A DNA stretch of 9,444 nucleotides. Source: an uncultured Collinsella sp. (GTDB taxonomy: Bacteria > Actinomycetota > Coriobacteriia > Coriobacteriales > Coriobacteriaceae). Position numbers and translations under genes: made by a program. The stretch is from NCBI GenBank assembly GCA_900550735.1, contig URTD01000068.1, positions 1 through 9,444 on the forward strand, given 5' to 3'. The notes beneath the pieces are model-generated. The model saw only the letters and a program-made list of their open reading frames with translations, was not told the DNA's origin and made no database searches. Every line of letters begins with the position of its first letter. Position 1 is the stretch's first letter. Positions 1-5,835 of the stretch are shown here, one piece after another.

Positions 1-549
1 GGCGTTTCGTTTGCCGAGGCTGCCGGTCCCGCCGCCTTCGCAACCTATGTCCGCGCTATCTTGCTGCGTGACGAGGGCGCCTGCATCAGCCCGTTCAACG
101 CCTGGGTCCTGCTCCAGGGCACCGAGACTCTGTCGCTGCGCGTTGACCGTCATGTTGAGAACACCAAGAAGGTCGTTGAGTTCCTGGCTGGTGACAGCCA
201 CGTCGCCAAGGTGAACCACCCGAGCCTGCCTGAGCACCCCGATCACGAGCTCTATCAGAAGTATTTCCCCAACGGCGGTGCCTCGATCTTTACCTTTGAG
301 ATTAAAGGTGGTCAGGAGGCAGCTTGGAAGTTCATCGATCATCTGCAGGTGTTCTCGCTGCTCGCCAACGTGGCCGACGTCAAGTCACTCGTCGTACACC
401 CGGCTACCACTACGCACTCCCAGCTCTCTGCCGAGGAGCTCGCCGAGCAGAACATCACGCCCTCCACGATCCGTCTTTCCATCGGTACCGAGAACGCCGA
501 GGACATCATTTGGGATCTGAAGCAGGCCTTCGCCGCGCTGGACGAGTAA
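1..549 (+). CDS. O-acetylhomoserine sulfhydrylase-type PLP enzyme, C-terminal part
   Basis: The reading frame is open from base 1 to the TAA at 547-549 and gives 182 residues, the C-terminal portion of a family whose members are usually about 430 residues. The N-terminal part with the PLP-binding lysine lies outside the window. Visible family signatures are SPFNAW followed by LLQGTETLSLR, the loop SLVVHPATTTHSQL, and TIRLSIGTEN, whose arginine binds the substrate carboxylate in Cys/Met-metabolism PLP enzymes. The family makes homocysteine from O-acetylhomoserine and sulfide in the cytoplasm; some members act as cysteine synthases. The long insert between the HP and the final R motif and the VVHPATTTHSQL wording favour O-acetylhomoserine aminocarboxypropyltransferase over cystathionine gamma-synthase or gamma-lyase. 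The subfamily call is by recognition, not by search. A strong terminator follows, so this is the last gene of its transcript. Confidence 0.9.
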   Translation, partial: GVSFAEAAGPAAFATYVRAILLRDEGACISPFNAWVLLQGTETLSLRVDRHVENTKKVVEFLAGDSHVAKVNHPSLPEHPDHELYQKYFPNGGASIFTFEIKGGQEAAWKFIDHLQVFSLLANVADVKSLVVHPATTTHSQLSAEELAEQNITPSTIRLSIGTENAEDIIWDLKQAFAALDE

Positions 550-559
550 GGCGTCTTGT

Positions 560-599
560 GCAAGGCCCCCTTGCGACTCGATAGGTATAACTGCATAAA
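560..599 (+). promoter_or_regulatory. Possible small hairpin and weak promoter between stop codon and terminator
   Basis: GCAAGG (560-565) pairs with CCTTGC (569-574) around CCC. TTGCGA (571-576) and CATAAA (594-599) are spaced by 17 bases, each matching 4 of 6 consensus bases. If this were a promoter, its transcript would begin near 606 and run straight into the terminator hairpin at 611. Weak evidence; it may be chance. Confidence 0.2.
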
Positions 600-610
600 A
601 TGCCTGCTCA

Positions 611-650
611 AGGCGCCTGTGCGAACAATGGTTGCACAGGCGCCTTTTTT
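611..650 (+). terminator. Rho-independent terminator after the sulfhydrylase gene
   Basis: AGGCGCCTGTGC (611-622) pairs perfectly over 12 bp with 634-645, around an 11-base loop, and is followed directly by a run of six T (645-650). It lies about 60 bases after the stop codon and is the strongest intrinsic terminator in the window. Confidence 0.93.
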
Positions 651-861
651 GCATAGATCGGGTGCAAAAACAGGGTTTTTGACACGCTTTATGCATTCGA
701 GTTGTGGAAAACTCCTGTTGAGAGGATGTGAGTTTTACGCAATTGACGTGCGCCTTTTGAGTAAAACCGCAGGTCGCGATTTGCTCGGGGTACTATGCAG
801 CGCGATCGAATCACACGCAGCTCAAACGCAGCAAAAACGCACTACGGAGGTTTCCAGCTAC
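651..861 (+). promoter_or_regulatory. Palindrome-rich leader of the secreted 3D-like protein
   Basis: Together with the terminator this fills the 312-base gap between the sulfhydrylase and the next gene. Inverted repeats seen: TTTTTGCA/TGCAAAAA (646-653 with 663-670); CAAAAAC-AGG-GTTTTTG (665-681); GAGTT/AACTC (699-703 with 710-714); GTTTTAC/GTAAAAC (732-738 with 761-767). TACTAT (791-796) is a possible -10 element but has no convincing -35 partner; TTGACA at 679-684 and TTGACG at 743-748 lack good -10 boxes at 17 bases. The ribosome binding site of the next gene is ACGGAGG at 844-850. The palindromes could be operators for this gene, which is an inference. Confidence 0.35.
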
Positions 862-1635
862 ATGAGGATCGATTCACGAAAACCGAAAGCCGCCGCCCTT
901 TCCGCCGCTCTGACCGTGGCGCTATTGGCGGGTGCCGGCGCAACTGATACCCACGCGGCAACACTATCCGATACGGTTGGACCTACGCCGTCCGAAGCGA
1001 CGCTGGTGCAGCCCGTCGACTACCGCAGCGACGGTTATGGCTCTATGCAGGAGTGGAACGCCTCGATGGAGGCCAAGCGCGATTCCCTGGAGATGCGCGC
1101 TCAGATCATTATGAATATGTATGGCGACTATGCTACCGATGACGAGCGCGCTGTGTTGCAGGGTTGCATCGACGGTGCGGGTAACCTGTTGACGATGGGG
1201 GAGGTCGACGCCAAGTCGACCGAGCTCGATGAGCTGCGCACTGCGCTTGAGGATGCCAAGCGCGAAGCGCTCGAGGCTGCCGCCGAGGCGGAGGCTGCCG
1301 AGGCCGCCCAGGCTTCGTACTACAACGCCGGTTACACTCCGCCTTACGCGTCTGCCGCGTCCTACGCGAACGGATCGGGCCTGACGCGCTCTGCGGGTGT
1401 CAATAACTACAACGGGCGCCGCGAGACCTATTACAGCAGCAATGTGCTTTATCACTATCGCACGGGCGAATGGACTCAGGATTCTGAGGGCTTCTGGCGC
1501 GATTCCGACGGCTATTACGTTGTTGCCGCGGGCGATATGGCCCAGGGCTCGACCTTTACGGGCTCCAAGGGTGATTGCAAGGTCTATGACTCCGGCTGCG
1601 CTGCCGGAACCACCGACTACTACACCGGTTGGTAA
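862..1635 (+). CDS. Secreted coiled-coil protein with C-terminal 3D (Asp-Asp-Asp) like domain
   Basis: The frame is open further upstream, but the ATG at 862 is preceded by ACGGAGG and begins a clear signal peptide, so it is chosen as start, giving 257 residues. Residues 1-32 are a signal peptide (basic start, hydrophobic ALSAALTVALLAGAGA, likely cleavage after THA). Residues about 113-150 are rich in Ala and Glu and look like a coiled coil. A Tyr/Ala/Ser linker (151-172) leads to residues 173-257, which contain YNGRRETYYS, YYVVAAGD, CKVYDSGCAAGT and a TDYYTGW end. The spacing of D225, D243 and D252 resembles the 3D domain of cell-wall active proteins, and C239 and C246 could form a disulfide. 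No NlpC/P60 or other known catalytic domain is present. It probably acts at the cell wall outside the membrane, either as a small murein-acting enzyme or as a surface protein. The family call is by motif recognition only. A hairpin terminator follows. Confidence 0.8.
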   Translation: MRIDSRKPKAAALSAALTVALLAGAGATDTHAATLSDTVGPTPSEATLVQPVDYRSDGYGSMQEWNASMEAKRDSLEMRAQIIMNMYGDYATDDERAVLQGCIDGAGNLLTMGEVDAKSTELDELRTALEDAKREALEAAAEAEAAEAAQASYYNAGYTPPYASAASYANGSGLTRSAGVNNYNGRRETYYSSNVLYHYRTGEWTQDSEGFWRDSDGYYVVAAGDMAQGSTFTGSKGDCKVYDSGCAAGTTDYYTGW

Positions 1636-1663
1636 TCTGCCATAAGCAAAATAGGCACATGAT

Positions 1664-1714
1664 GGGCGGACGTCTTTACTGAGCTTTTAGGCAACGTAAA
1701 GCCGCCCGTTCTTT
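1664..1714 (+). terminator. Probable terminator after the secreted 3D-like protein gene
   Basis: GGGCGG (1664-1669) pairs with CCGCCC (1702-1707), and CTTTAC (1674-1679) with GTAAAG (1696-1701), leaving a four-base bulge (1670-1673) and a 16-base loop. The tail GTTCTTT is only moderately T-rich, so termination may be partial. Confidence 0.55.
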
Positions 1715-1824
1715 ATGCGCGTTTGAGTTAACAGAGCCCTTACCGTGGCGGTACGCTGGGCGTATGGATGCGGGGCACACTAGTTCATGAGAAATAAGGT
1801 CTTTCTCTTGGAAGAAGTGGTCTT

Positions 1825-2031
1825 GTGAATGCTCGAGATATTGCCGTTGCCGCCGTCGCGTTGATGCTCGGCTGCCTTGGTCCCACGGTCGCGCTCGTCG
1901 CGGGCATGCAGGGGACATGCGAGACTGCTCCTATCGTGGTCGGCGCGCTGATCGCGGCCGCACTGCTGGGAAGCGCGGGCGTGGTTCTTTGCCGCGACGA
2001 TGAGGACGAGGTGCCGGGGTCGCAACGTTAA
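1825..2031 (+). CDS. Small two-helix membrane protein, function unknown
   Basis: A GTG start at 1825 is preceded by GGAAGAAG (1810-1817) at good spacing, and the frame encodes 68 residues. It has two hydrophobic stretches, about residues 6-28 (AVAAVALMLGCLGPTVALVA) and 35-56 (APIVVGALIAAALLGSAGVV), joined by a short polar loop with one Cys. It ends in an acidic and polar tail (CRDDEDEVPGSQR). It is therefore likely a hairpin-like inner membrane protein with a charged C-terminus. I do not recognise a family. It stands alone: a terminator lies upstream and a bidirectional hairpin lies downstream, so it is probably its own transcript, though no good promoter is visible. Support comes from the ribosome binding site, the two clean helices and a stop just before the terminator. 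In GC-rich DNA a chance frame of this size cannot be excluded. Confidence 0.6.
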   Translation: MNARDIAVAAVALMLGCLGPTVALVAGMQGTCETAPIVVGALIAAALLGSAGVVLCRDDEDEVPGSQR

Positions 2032-2072
2032 CTGTTGTGAGATCGGCCGCCGGTCATAGACGAAGATGAAGG

Positions 2073-2107
2073 CCGCCGCAGGGGAAAGGTTCCCTTGCGG
2101 CGGTTTT
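2073..2107. terminator. Shared hairpin terminator between convergent genes
   Basis: CCGCCGCAGGGGAA (2073-2086) pairs over 14 bp, with one G-T wobble, with 2090-2103 around a three-base loop. TTTT follows on the plus strand. On the minus strand the hairpin is followed by CCTTCATCTT, so it can plausibly serve both the small membrane protein gene and the convergent reductase gene. Confidence 0.85.
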
Positions 2108-2140
2108 GCTGTTAAGGCTGTTGAATGCGGCGCGTTGGCG

Positions 2141-3055
2141 CTACCAGCTTTTCTCGATATCGCGGATGCGCCGATAGAGCCACTTGTTTTGCGGTGCCTG
2201 GATATCGTGTTTGGCTGCGAGGCGGCAGATGGTGCCCGCGAACTCATCAACCTCGGTTTTGCGCCTTGCGATGCGGTCTTGAGCCATCGAGGGCATACCG
2301 GCGGGGTCGATTCCCTCGATGAGGTGCACCATTTGCGTCAGGTCTGCCTCGGTCAGTTCAACGCCCTCGGCGTTGGCGACCGCAAGCGTTTCGCGCATGG
2401 CGGAAACAAAGCAGCGACGCTGCTCGGAGCCCGGCTCCGTGGCGCTTCCGTAGGTCCCGCCGTAGGCCATGCAGGTCTGGTTGATGCCGTCGTTGAGCAT
2501 GAGTTTGGCCCACATGCGGTGGGCGATGTCGTCCTCGACGGTATGGGCGATGCCGCAGCGCGTATAGAGCTCGTCGATCGCGGTGATGGTTGCGGGGTTC
2601 GTGCCGGCCGCCGCGCCAAAGCGGATTTCGCCCGCATTGGTAAAGGTGAGCGCGCCGTTGAGAAACACGGCGTCCATGCCCTGGCAGATACCAAGAACGG
2701 TATGCTCCCAGCCAAAGCGTTCGGCAATCTTTTGCTCGCTCGTAATGCCGTTGCACAGCGAGGCGATGAGCGTGTTGGGTCCCACGACGCGCTTCATAGT
2801 CTTGAGTGCTTGGTCGAGACCGGTGGTCTTGACTGTCAGGATGACCAGATCGGCGGGCGTCGCCTCGCTGGCACGGACGGACGTGAGATCGCAGGGCTTG
2901 CCGTTGACGGTGAGCGCGTCGTTCGCATGACGCTCAAAACGGGCATCATCCATGACGTATTCGACGGCGTCGTTGCCGAGCGCCCGGGCGATTATGCTGC
3001 CGTAGAGCAGGCCGACGCCGCCCTTGCCGATAAAGGCGACCTTGTTGATCTGCAT
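2141..3055 (-). CDS. panE: Ketopantoate reductase family protein (2-dehydropantoate 2-reductase)
   Basis: The 304-residue protein has the size and layout of ApbA/PanE enzymes, which reduce 2-dehydropantoate to pantoate with NADPH in coenzyme A synthesis. The N-terminal Rossmann motif is FIGKGGVGLLYG (G10, G12, G13, G15), followed by VKTTGLDQAL (K76) and CNGI (N102). The C-terminal domain has KLMLNDGIN with K184, N188 and N192 matching the catalytic Lys and substrate-binding Asn residues known in E. coli PanE, then PSM and TEVDEFAGTI with E268. The frame could start at 3064, but that ATG touches the GGGGAG ribosome binding site (3070-3065); the ATG at 3055 is 9 bases away and fits better. Paralogues of unknown substrate are common in this family, so the exact activity is likely but unproven. 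The gene stands alone and runs opposite to its neighbours. Confidence 0.85.
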   Translation of the reverse strand: MQINKVAFIGKGGVGLLYGSIIARALGNDAVEYVMDDARFERHANDALTVNGKPCDLTSVRASEATPADLVILTVKTTGLDQALKTMKRVVGPNTLIASLCNGITSEQKIAERFGWEHTVLGICQGMDAVFLNGALTFTNAGEIRFGAAAGTNPATITAIDELYTRCGIAHTVEDDIAHRMWAKLMLNDGINQTCMAYGGTYGSATEPGSEQRRCFVSAMRETLAVANAEGVELTEADLTQMVHLIEGIDPAGMPSMAQDRIARRKTEVDEFAGTICRLAAKHDIQAPQNKWLYRRIRDIEKSW

Positions 3056-3077
3056 GTGAATCATCTCCCCATGTAAA

Positions 3078-3111
3078 AGGCGCCCGCGTAAGGGGCGCCT
3101 GATGGATTGTA
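3078..3111 (-). promoter_or_regulatory. Candidate -10 box and 5' leader hairpin of the ketopantoate reductase gene
   Basis: On the minus strand TACAAT (3111-3106) matches five of six -10 bases, though no good -35 box is seen. A start near 3099 would put the perfect 8-bp hairpin GGGCGCCT/AGGCGCCC (3093-3100 with 3078-3085, loop of 7) at the very 5' end of the message. TTTT follows the hairpin, just before the GGGGAG ribosome binding site, so it could be a message-protecting hairpin or an attenuator. Confidence 0.4.
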
Positions 3112-3189
3112 TGCTGCCAGGGTGATTGGTGGGTGCGCGGGGCGGCTGTTACGAAAAAGAAACTATTGCGCTGTGCGCTTATGCCGCGG

Positions 3190-3223
3190 GGCAGACCGCA
3201 AAGACATGCGCGTGGTCATGCCC
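3190..3223 (+). other. Strong hairpin overlapping a terminator-like hairpin
   Basis: GGGCAGACC pairs with GGTCATGCCC (one bulged A), closing over GC/GC inner pairs. Its 3' arm shares bases 3220-3223 with the next hairpin, so the two structures exclude each other in a plus-strand RNA. Whether this stretch is transcribed is unknown. Confidence 0.35.
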
Positions 3224-3245
3224 GGCCCCTTTCATCGGGCTTTTT
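3220..3245 (+). terminator. Terminator-like hairpin upstream of the aldo/keto reductase
   Basis: GCCCG (3220-3224) pairs with CGGGC (3236-3240) and is followed directly by TTTTT (3241-3245). The stem is only 5 bp with an 11-base loop, so strength is uncertain. No plus-strand gene that it would terminate is visible. Confidence 0.45.
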
Positions 3246-3265
3246 GCTGATGTTAAAGCGGTGCC

Positions 3266-3295
3266 GTGACAGCTCGATTTCTGCTGCGTTACGAT
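3266..3295 (+). promoter_or_regulatory. Candidate promoter of the aldo/keto reductase gene
   Basis: GTGACA (3266-3271, five of six -35 bases) is 18 bases ahead of TACGAT (3290-3295, four of six -10 bases). Transcription would start near 3302, giving a leader of about 80 bases before the GTG start at 3383. Confidence 0.4.
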
Positions 3296-3382
3296 ATGTT
3301 CTCGATTGCGATTCCACGATGTTTCGGCTGCGTGACCATTGTGTTTCGCCTTGCCGGGGCGCTGATGGCGAAGGGAGGGGCC

Positions 3383-4573
3383 GTGCAATACCGTGTTGAC
3401 CCCAAAAGTGGTAACCGAATATCCGCTCTGGGTCTGGGCTGCATGAGGTTTCCCGGTGCGCCGGGACACCCCGATGCGAAGACGGCCGATGCCATCATCT
3501 CCCGTGCGGTGGAGCAGGGGATTAATTATCTGGACACGGCCTATCTCTATCCCGGCAACGAGGCTTGCGTGGGCGCTTCGCTTGAACGCCTGGGCTTGCG
3601 CGACCAGGTTTTGCTCGCAACCAAGCTGCCGCATGCTTCGTGCAAATGCGCGGAGGATTTCGATCGGTTTTTCGACGAGCAGCTGCGCCGCCTGCAGACC
3701 GACCATATCGACTATTACCTTATGCACAACATCACCTCGCCTGCGCAGTGGGAGCGCGTGGTGGCGCTGGGCATCGAGGACTGGATCGCGCAGCAAAAGG
3801 CTGCAGGGCGTATTCGTCAGATAGGCTTTTCGTACCACGGCAGCGCGGCGGACTTCCTTACGATGCTCGATGCGTATGAGTGGGACTTTTGCCAGATCCA
3901 GTACAACTACGCTGGAGAGCGATATCAGGCGGGAACGGCGGGGCTCATGGCCGCCGCCGAGCGAGGTCTCGCGGTGTTTGTGATGGAGCCGCTTTTGGGC
4001 GGACGCTTGGCAGGCAAATTGCCTCCGCGGGCGCGCGCTGTTCTCGATGGTGCATGCGATCGGCATTTGCATACGCCTGCCGCTTGGGGGCTCTCGTGGG
4101 TGTGGAATCATCCCCAGGTGACCATGTTGCTTTCTGGTATGACCGATACCGCGCAGGTGGACGAGAATTCGTCACTGGCAGACCTCGCGTTGCCGAATTC
4201 GATGACGGCCAACCAGCTCGACACGATTGCGCGCATGTTGATGGAGTTTGAGAAATCGAACCGTGTGCCCTGCACGGGATGCGGCTACTGCATGCCATGT
4301 CCCAAGGGTATTAACATTCCCGGCTGCTTTGCCGCTTACAACGCGAGCTACGCGCACAGCTGGTTTACGGGGCTGTCTCAATACTTTACGGCGAGCGCGG
4401 TGCGCACAAGCGAAGCCAAGCTGGTGAGCAATTGCGTCAAGTGCGGCAAATGCACGCGCCGCTGCCCGCAGCATATCGATATCCCCGAGCGTCTCGACGA
4501 TGTGCGCCGACGTTTCCAGCCTGGTCCCGTGACGGCGGTGCTTAAGGCCTTCGGCAAAACGCGCTCCTCATGA
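3383..4573 (+). CDS. Aldo/keto reductase fused to a C-terminal 4Fe-4S ferredoxin domain
   Basis: The frame is open from 3266, but family members start with MQYR, which matches the GTG at 3383. That codon follows GAAGGGAGG (3370-3378), and an ATG at 3365 has a poorer site. From 3383 the protein is 396 residues. Residues 1 to about 285 form an aldo/keto reductase barrel with the expected tetrad D51 (in LDTAYLY), Y56, K81 (ATKLP) and H115 (YYLMHN). Residues 297-306 carry CxxCxxCxxCP and residues 351-362 carry CxxCxxCxxxCP, eight cysteines able to hold two 4Fe-4S clusters. This fusion type is common in anaerobes and suggests transfer of electrons between an NAD(P)H or flavin-free barrel and iron-sulfur clusters; the natural substrate is not known. 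It is cytoplasmic. The stop codon lies right at the edge of the first repeated hairpin element, and no terminator follows, so readthrough into the next gene is likely. Confidence 0.9.
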   Translation: MQYRVDPKSGNRISALGLGCMRFPGAPGHPDAKTADAIISRAVEQGINYLDTAYLYPGNEACVGASLERLGLRDQVLLATKLPHASCKCAEDFDRFFDEQLRRLQTDHIDYYLMHNITSPAQWERVVALGIEDWIAQQKAAGRIRQIGFSYHGSAADFLTMLDAYEWDFCQIQYNYAGERYQAGTAGLMAAAERGLAVFVMEPLLGGRLAGKLPPRARAVLDGACDRHLHTPAAWGLSWVWNHPQVTMLLSGMTDTAQVDENSSLADLALPNSMTANQLDTIARMLMEFEKSNRVPCTGCGYCMPCPKGINIPGCFAAYNASYAHSWFTGLSQYFTASAVRTSEAKLVSNCVKCGKCTRRCPQHIDIPERLDDVRRRFQPGPVTAVLKAFGKTRSS

Positions 4574-4652
4574 CCCTTTTATAACTTGCGGTGGAATAGT
4601 TCCTGTTTGCGGCAGAATAGGGGCCAAACAGGAACTATTTCACCGCAACTGA
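4574..4652 (+). repeat. Repeated hairpin element, copy 1
   Basis: A 79-base element begins right after the upstream stop codon and ends at the ribosome binding site of the next gene. It opens with CCCTTTTATAAC. Bases 4586-4609 then pair with 4625-4648 over 24 bp, with one G-T wobble (4594 with 4640), around a 15-base loop (4610-4624) containing AATAGGGG. The outer 13 bp (TTGCGGTGGAATA) and most of the loop are identical to copy 2 at 5741-5819. No T tract follows on either strand, so it is not an intrinsic terminator. It could be a leader RNA structure, a protein-binding site or a small mobile repeat. Confidence 0.92.
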
Positions 4653-4663
4653 AGGGGGCTGTC

Positions 4664-5683
4664 GTGGGCCATCGGGATTCATGTGATGATTTGCGTGAGG
4701 TTCGTTGGGGCATTTTGGGTGCCGGACACATTTCTCATCGATTTGCATCGTCGCTCAAGAAGGTCGACGGGGCACGGCTGGTGGCTGCGGCCGGTCGCAC
4801 TCCTGCACATGTCGAGGAATTTTGCCGAGCGTTTTCGATCGATGCTGCGCATGGCCACGCCTCGGTCGACGATAACGGCAATGCGGCTTATGACGCGCTG
4901 ATTGCCGACCCCGATGTCGACGCAATCTACTTGGCTCTTCCGCATGGCATGCATACGCGTTGGGCCTGTCGCGCGCTGCGCGCCGGAAAGGCCGTGCTAT
5001 GCGAAAAGCCGGCCGTTTTGAGTGAGGAAGAGGCTCTCTCGATTGCCTCCACCTCTCGTGAGCGCGGCGTGCTGTTTATGGAGGCGATGAAGAATCGGTT
5101 TTGCCCGATGCGCACTCGCGTGAAGGACTTGCTTGCGTCGGGTGAGCTTGGCCGTATCGTTTCGATCGAAAGCGTGCAAAAACTTGATTATGGTGAGCCC
5201 CCTTCGAGTTATCTGCTCGACCCGTTGCAGGGCGGCTGTCTGTATGACATGGGCTGCTATGCGGTCGGTTGGTTTGAGGATTTGCTCGCGGGCGCGTGCG
5301 AGGTTTCATCCCGTGAAGTTCGCTGGCGTGACGTATCGGGCGGCCGCGTCGATTGGGCCGACGAGATCCGTATGAGCGTCGGCGGTATACCCATTCATAT
5401 GGTGTGCGACGGCAAAGCAACATATGAAAGCCGCTTAACGATTGCCTGTGAGCGGGGCTCGTTGGAAATCGAGCGTCTCCATCGCCCCGAGCTCGCCCAT
5501 GTGAAGTACTCCGACGGGCGAACGCTCGAAATAAATGCCCCGTTTGAGGTCGATGATTTCTACGGCGAAATCCAGCATGCGACGCAGCTCATTCAGGCGG
5601 GGAAACTCGAAAGCCCCATCATGTCCCTAGCCGCCACACAGCGCTGTGCGCACATCATCGATGCGATTCGCTTGAAACTTTAG
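4664..5683 (+). CDS. Gfo/Idh/MocA family oxidoreductase
   Basis: The frame is open from inside the repeated element, but the GTG at 4664 follows GAAGGGGG (4651-4658) at 5 bases and is chosen, giving 339 residues, a usual family length. The N-terminal Rossmann domain begins at WGILGAGHIS (residues 15-24), with CEKPAVLSEEEA holding the conserved EKP at 114-116. Next come EAMKNRFCP (140-148) and GGCLYDMGCYAV (190-201) with D195 and Y199, as in the dihydrodiol dehydrogenase-like branch. Members oxidise or reduce sugars, inositols or related diols with NAD(P) in the cytoplasm; the substrate here cannot be read from sequence. The preceding gene also encodes an oxidoreductase, and the two may be co-transcribed across the hairpin element. 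The gene is followed by about 57 bases of ordinary spacer and then copy 2 of the element. Confidence 0.88.
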   Translation: MGHRDSCDDLREVRWGILGAGHISHRFASSLKKVDGARLVAAAGRTPAHVEEFCRAFSIDAAHGHASVDDNGNAAYDALIADPDVDAIYLALPHGMHTRWACRALRAGKAVLCEKPAVLSEEEALSIASTSRERGVLFMEAMKNRFCPMRTRVKDLLASGELGRIVSIESVQKLDYGEPPSSYLLDPLQGGCLYDMGCYAVGWFEDLLAGACEVSSREVRWRDVSGGRVDWADEIRMSVGGIPIHMVCDGKATYESRLTIACERGSLEIERLHRPELAHVKYSDGRTLEINAPFEVDDFYGEIQHATQLIQAGKLESPIMSLAATQRCAHIIDAIRLKL

Positions 5684-5740
5684 GGCGTGGGGGGCATGGC
5701 GCCAGCGCTTGGAATGCCTGGAGGCCTTTGTCCCTGATGC

Positions 5741-5819
5741 CCCTTTTATAACTTGCGGTGGAATACGGTCTGTTTGCGCCAAAATAGGGCACCAATAGAC
5801 CGTATTTCACCGCAACTGA
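5741..5819 (+). repeat. Repeated hairpin element, copy 2
   Basis: This 79-base element aligns without gaps to copy 1 (offset 1167), with 65 of 79 bases identical. Bases 5753-5776 pair with 5792-5815 over 24 positions, with two G-T wobbles and one T-C mismatch, around a 15-base loop (5777-5791) that shares 11 bases with copy 1. The four pairs at 5766-5769/5799-5802 read CGGT/ACCG where copy 1 reads GTTC/GAAC, so all four changes are compensated. It ends just before the ribosome binding site of the endonuclease IV gene. Confidence 0.92.
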
Positions 5820-5835
5820 TGAGGGGGAGCTGGAG

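Larger units (their letters stand above)
3056..3382. other. Divergent intergenic region with several hairpins, no convincing gene
   Basis: This 327-base gap lies between the reductase (leftward) and the aldo/keto reductase (rightward). It holds a leader hairpin for the leftward gene (3078-3100), a larger hairpin (3190-3223), an overlapping terminator-like hairpin with TTTTT (3220-3245) and a candidate rightward promoter (3266-3295). Open frames through it have no family features and no good ribosome binding site. No tRNA or riboswitch that I can recognise is present. Confidence 0.6.

Noticed and set aside
1646..1660. GCAAAATAGGCAC resembling the loop of repeated element copy 2
   Set aside because: The similarity is about a dozen bases without any matching stem arms, so it is probably chance.
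2066..3076. Plus-strand open frame (336 codons) opposite the ketopantoate reductase
   Set aside because: It runs through the terminator hairpin and is the complement of a gene with full catalytic motifs; no family features.
3133..3399. Plus-strand open frame of 88 codons in the divergent intergenic region
   Set aside because: It crosses a terminator-like hairpin and the real reductase start, is Arg/Cys-rich, and has no good ribosome binding site.
3179..4111. Minus-strand open frame (310 codons) opposite the aldo/keto reductase, with His-containing C-terminus
   Set aside because: Antisense to a well-supported gene; the HDHAH string at its end is not part of a recognisable motif.
4580..4591. 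TATAAC before the hairpin as a -10 box, or TTGCGG as a -35 box, inside the repeated elements
   Set aside because: Neither has a partner box at proper spacing in both copies, so conservation is better explained by the element as a whole.
4586..4663. N-terminal extension of the Gfo/Idh/MocA protein from the upstream start inside the hairpin
   Set aside because: It would encode the repeat stem; the GTG at 4664 has a good ribosome binding site and fits the family length.
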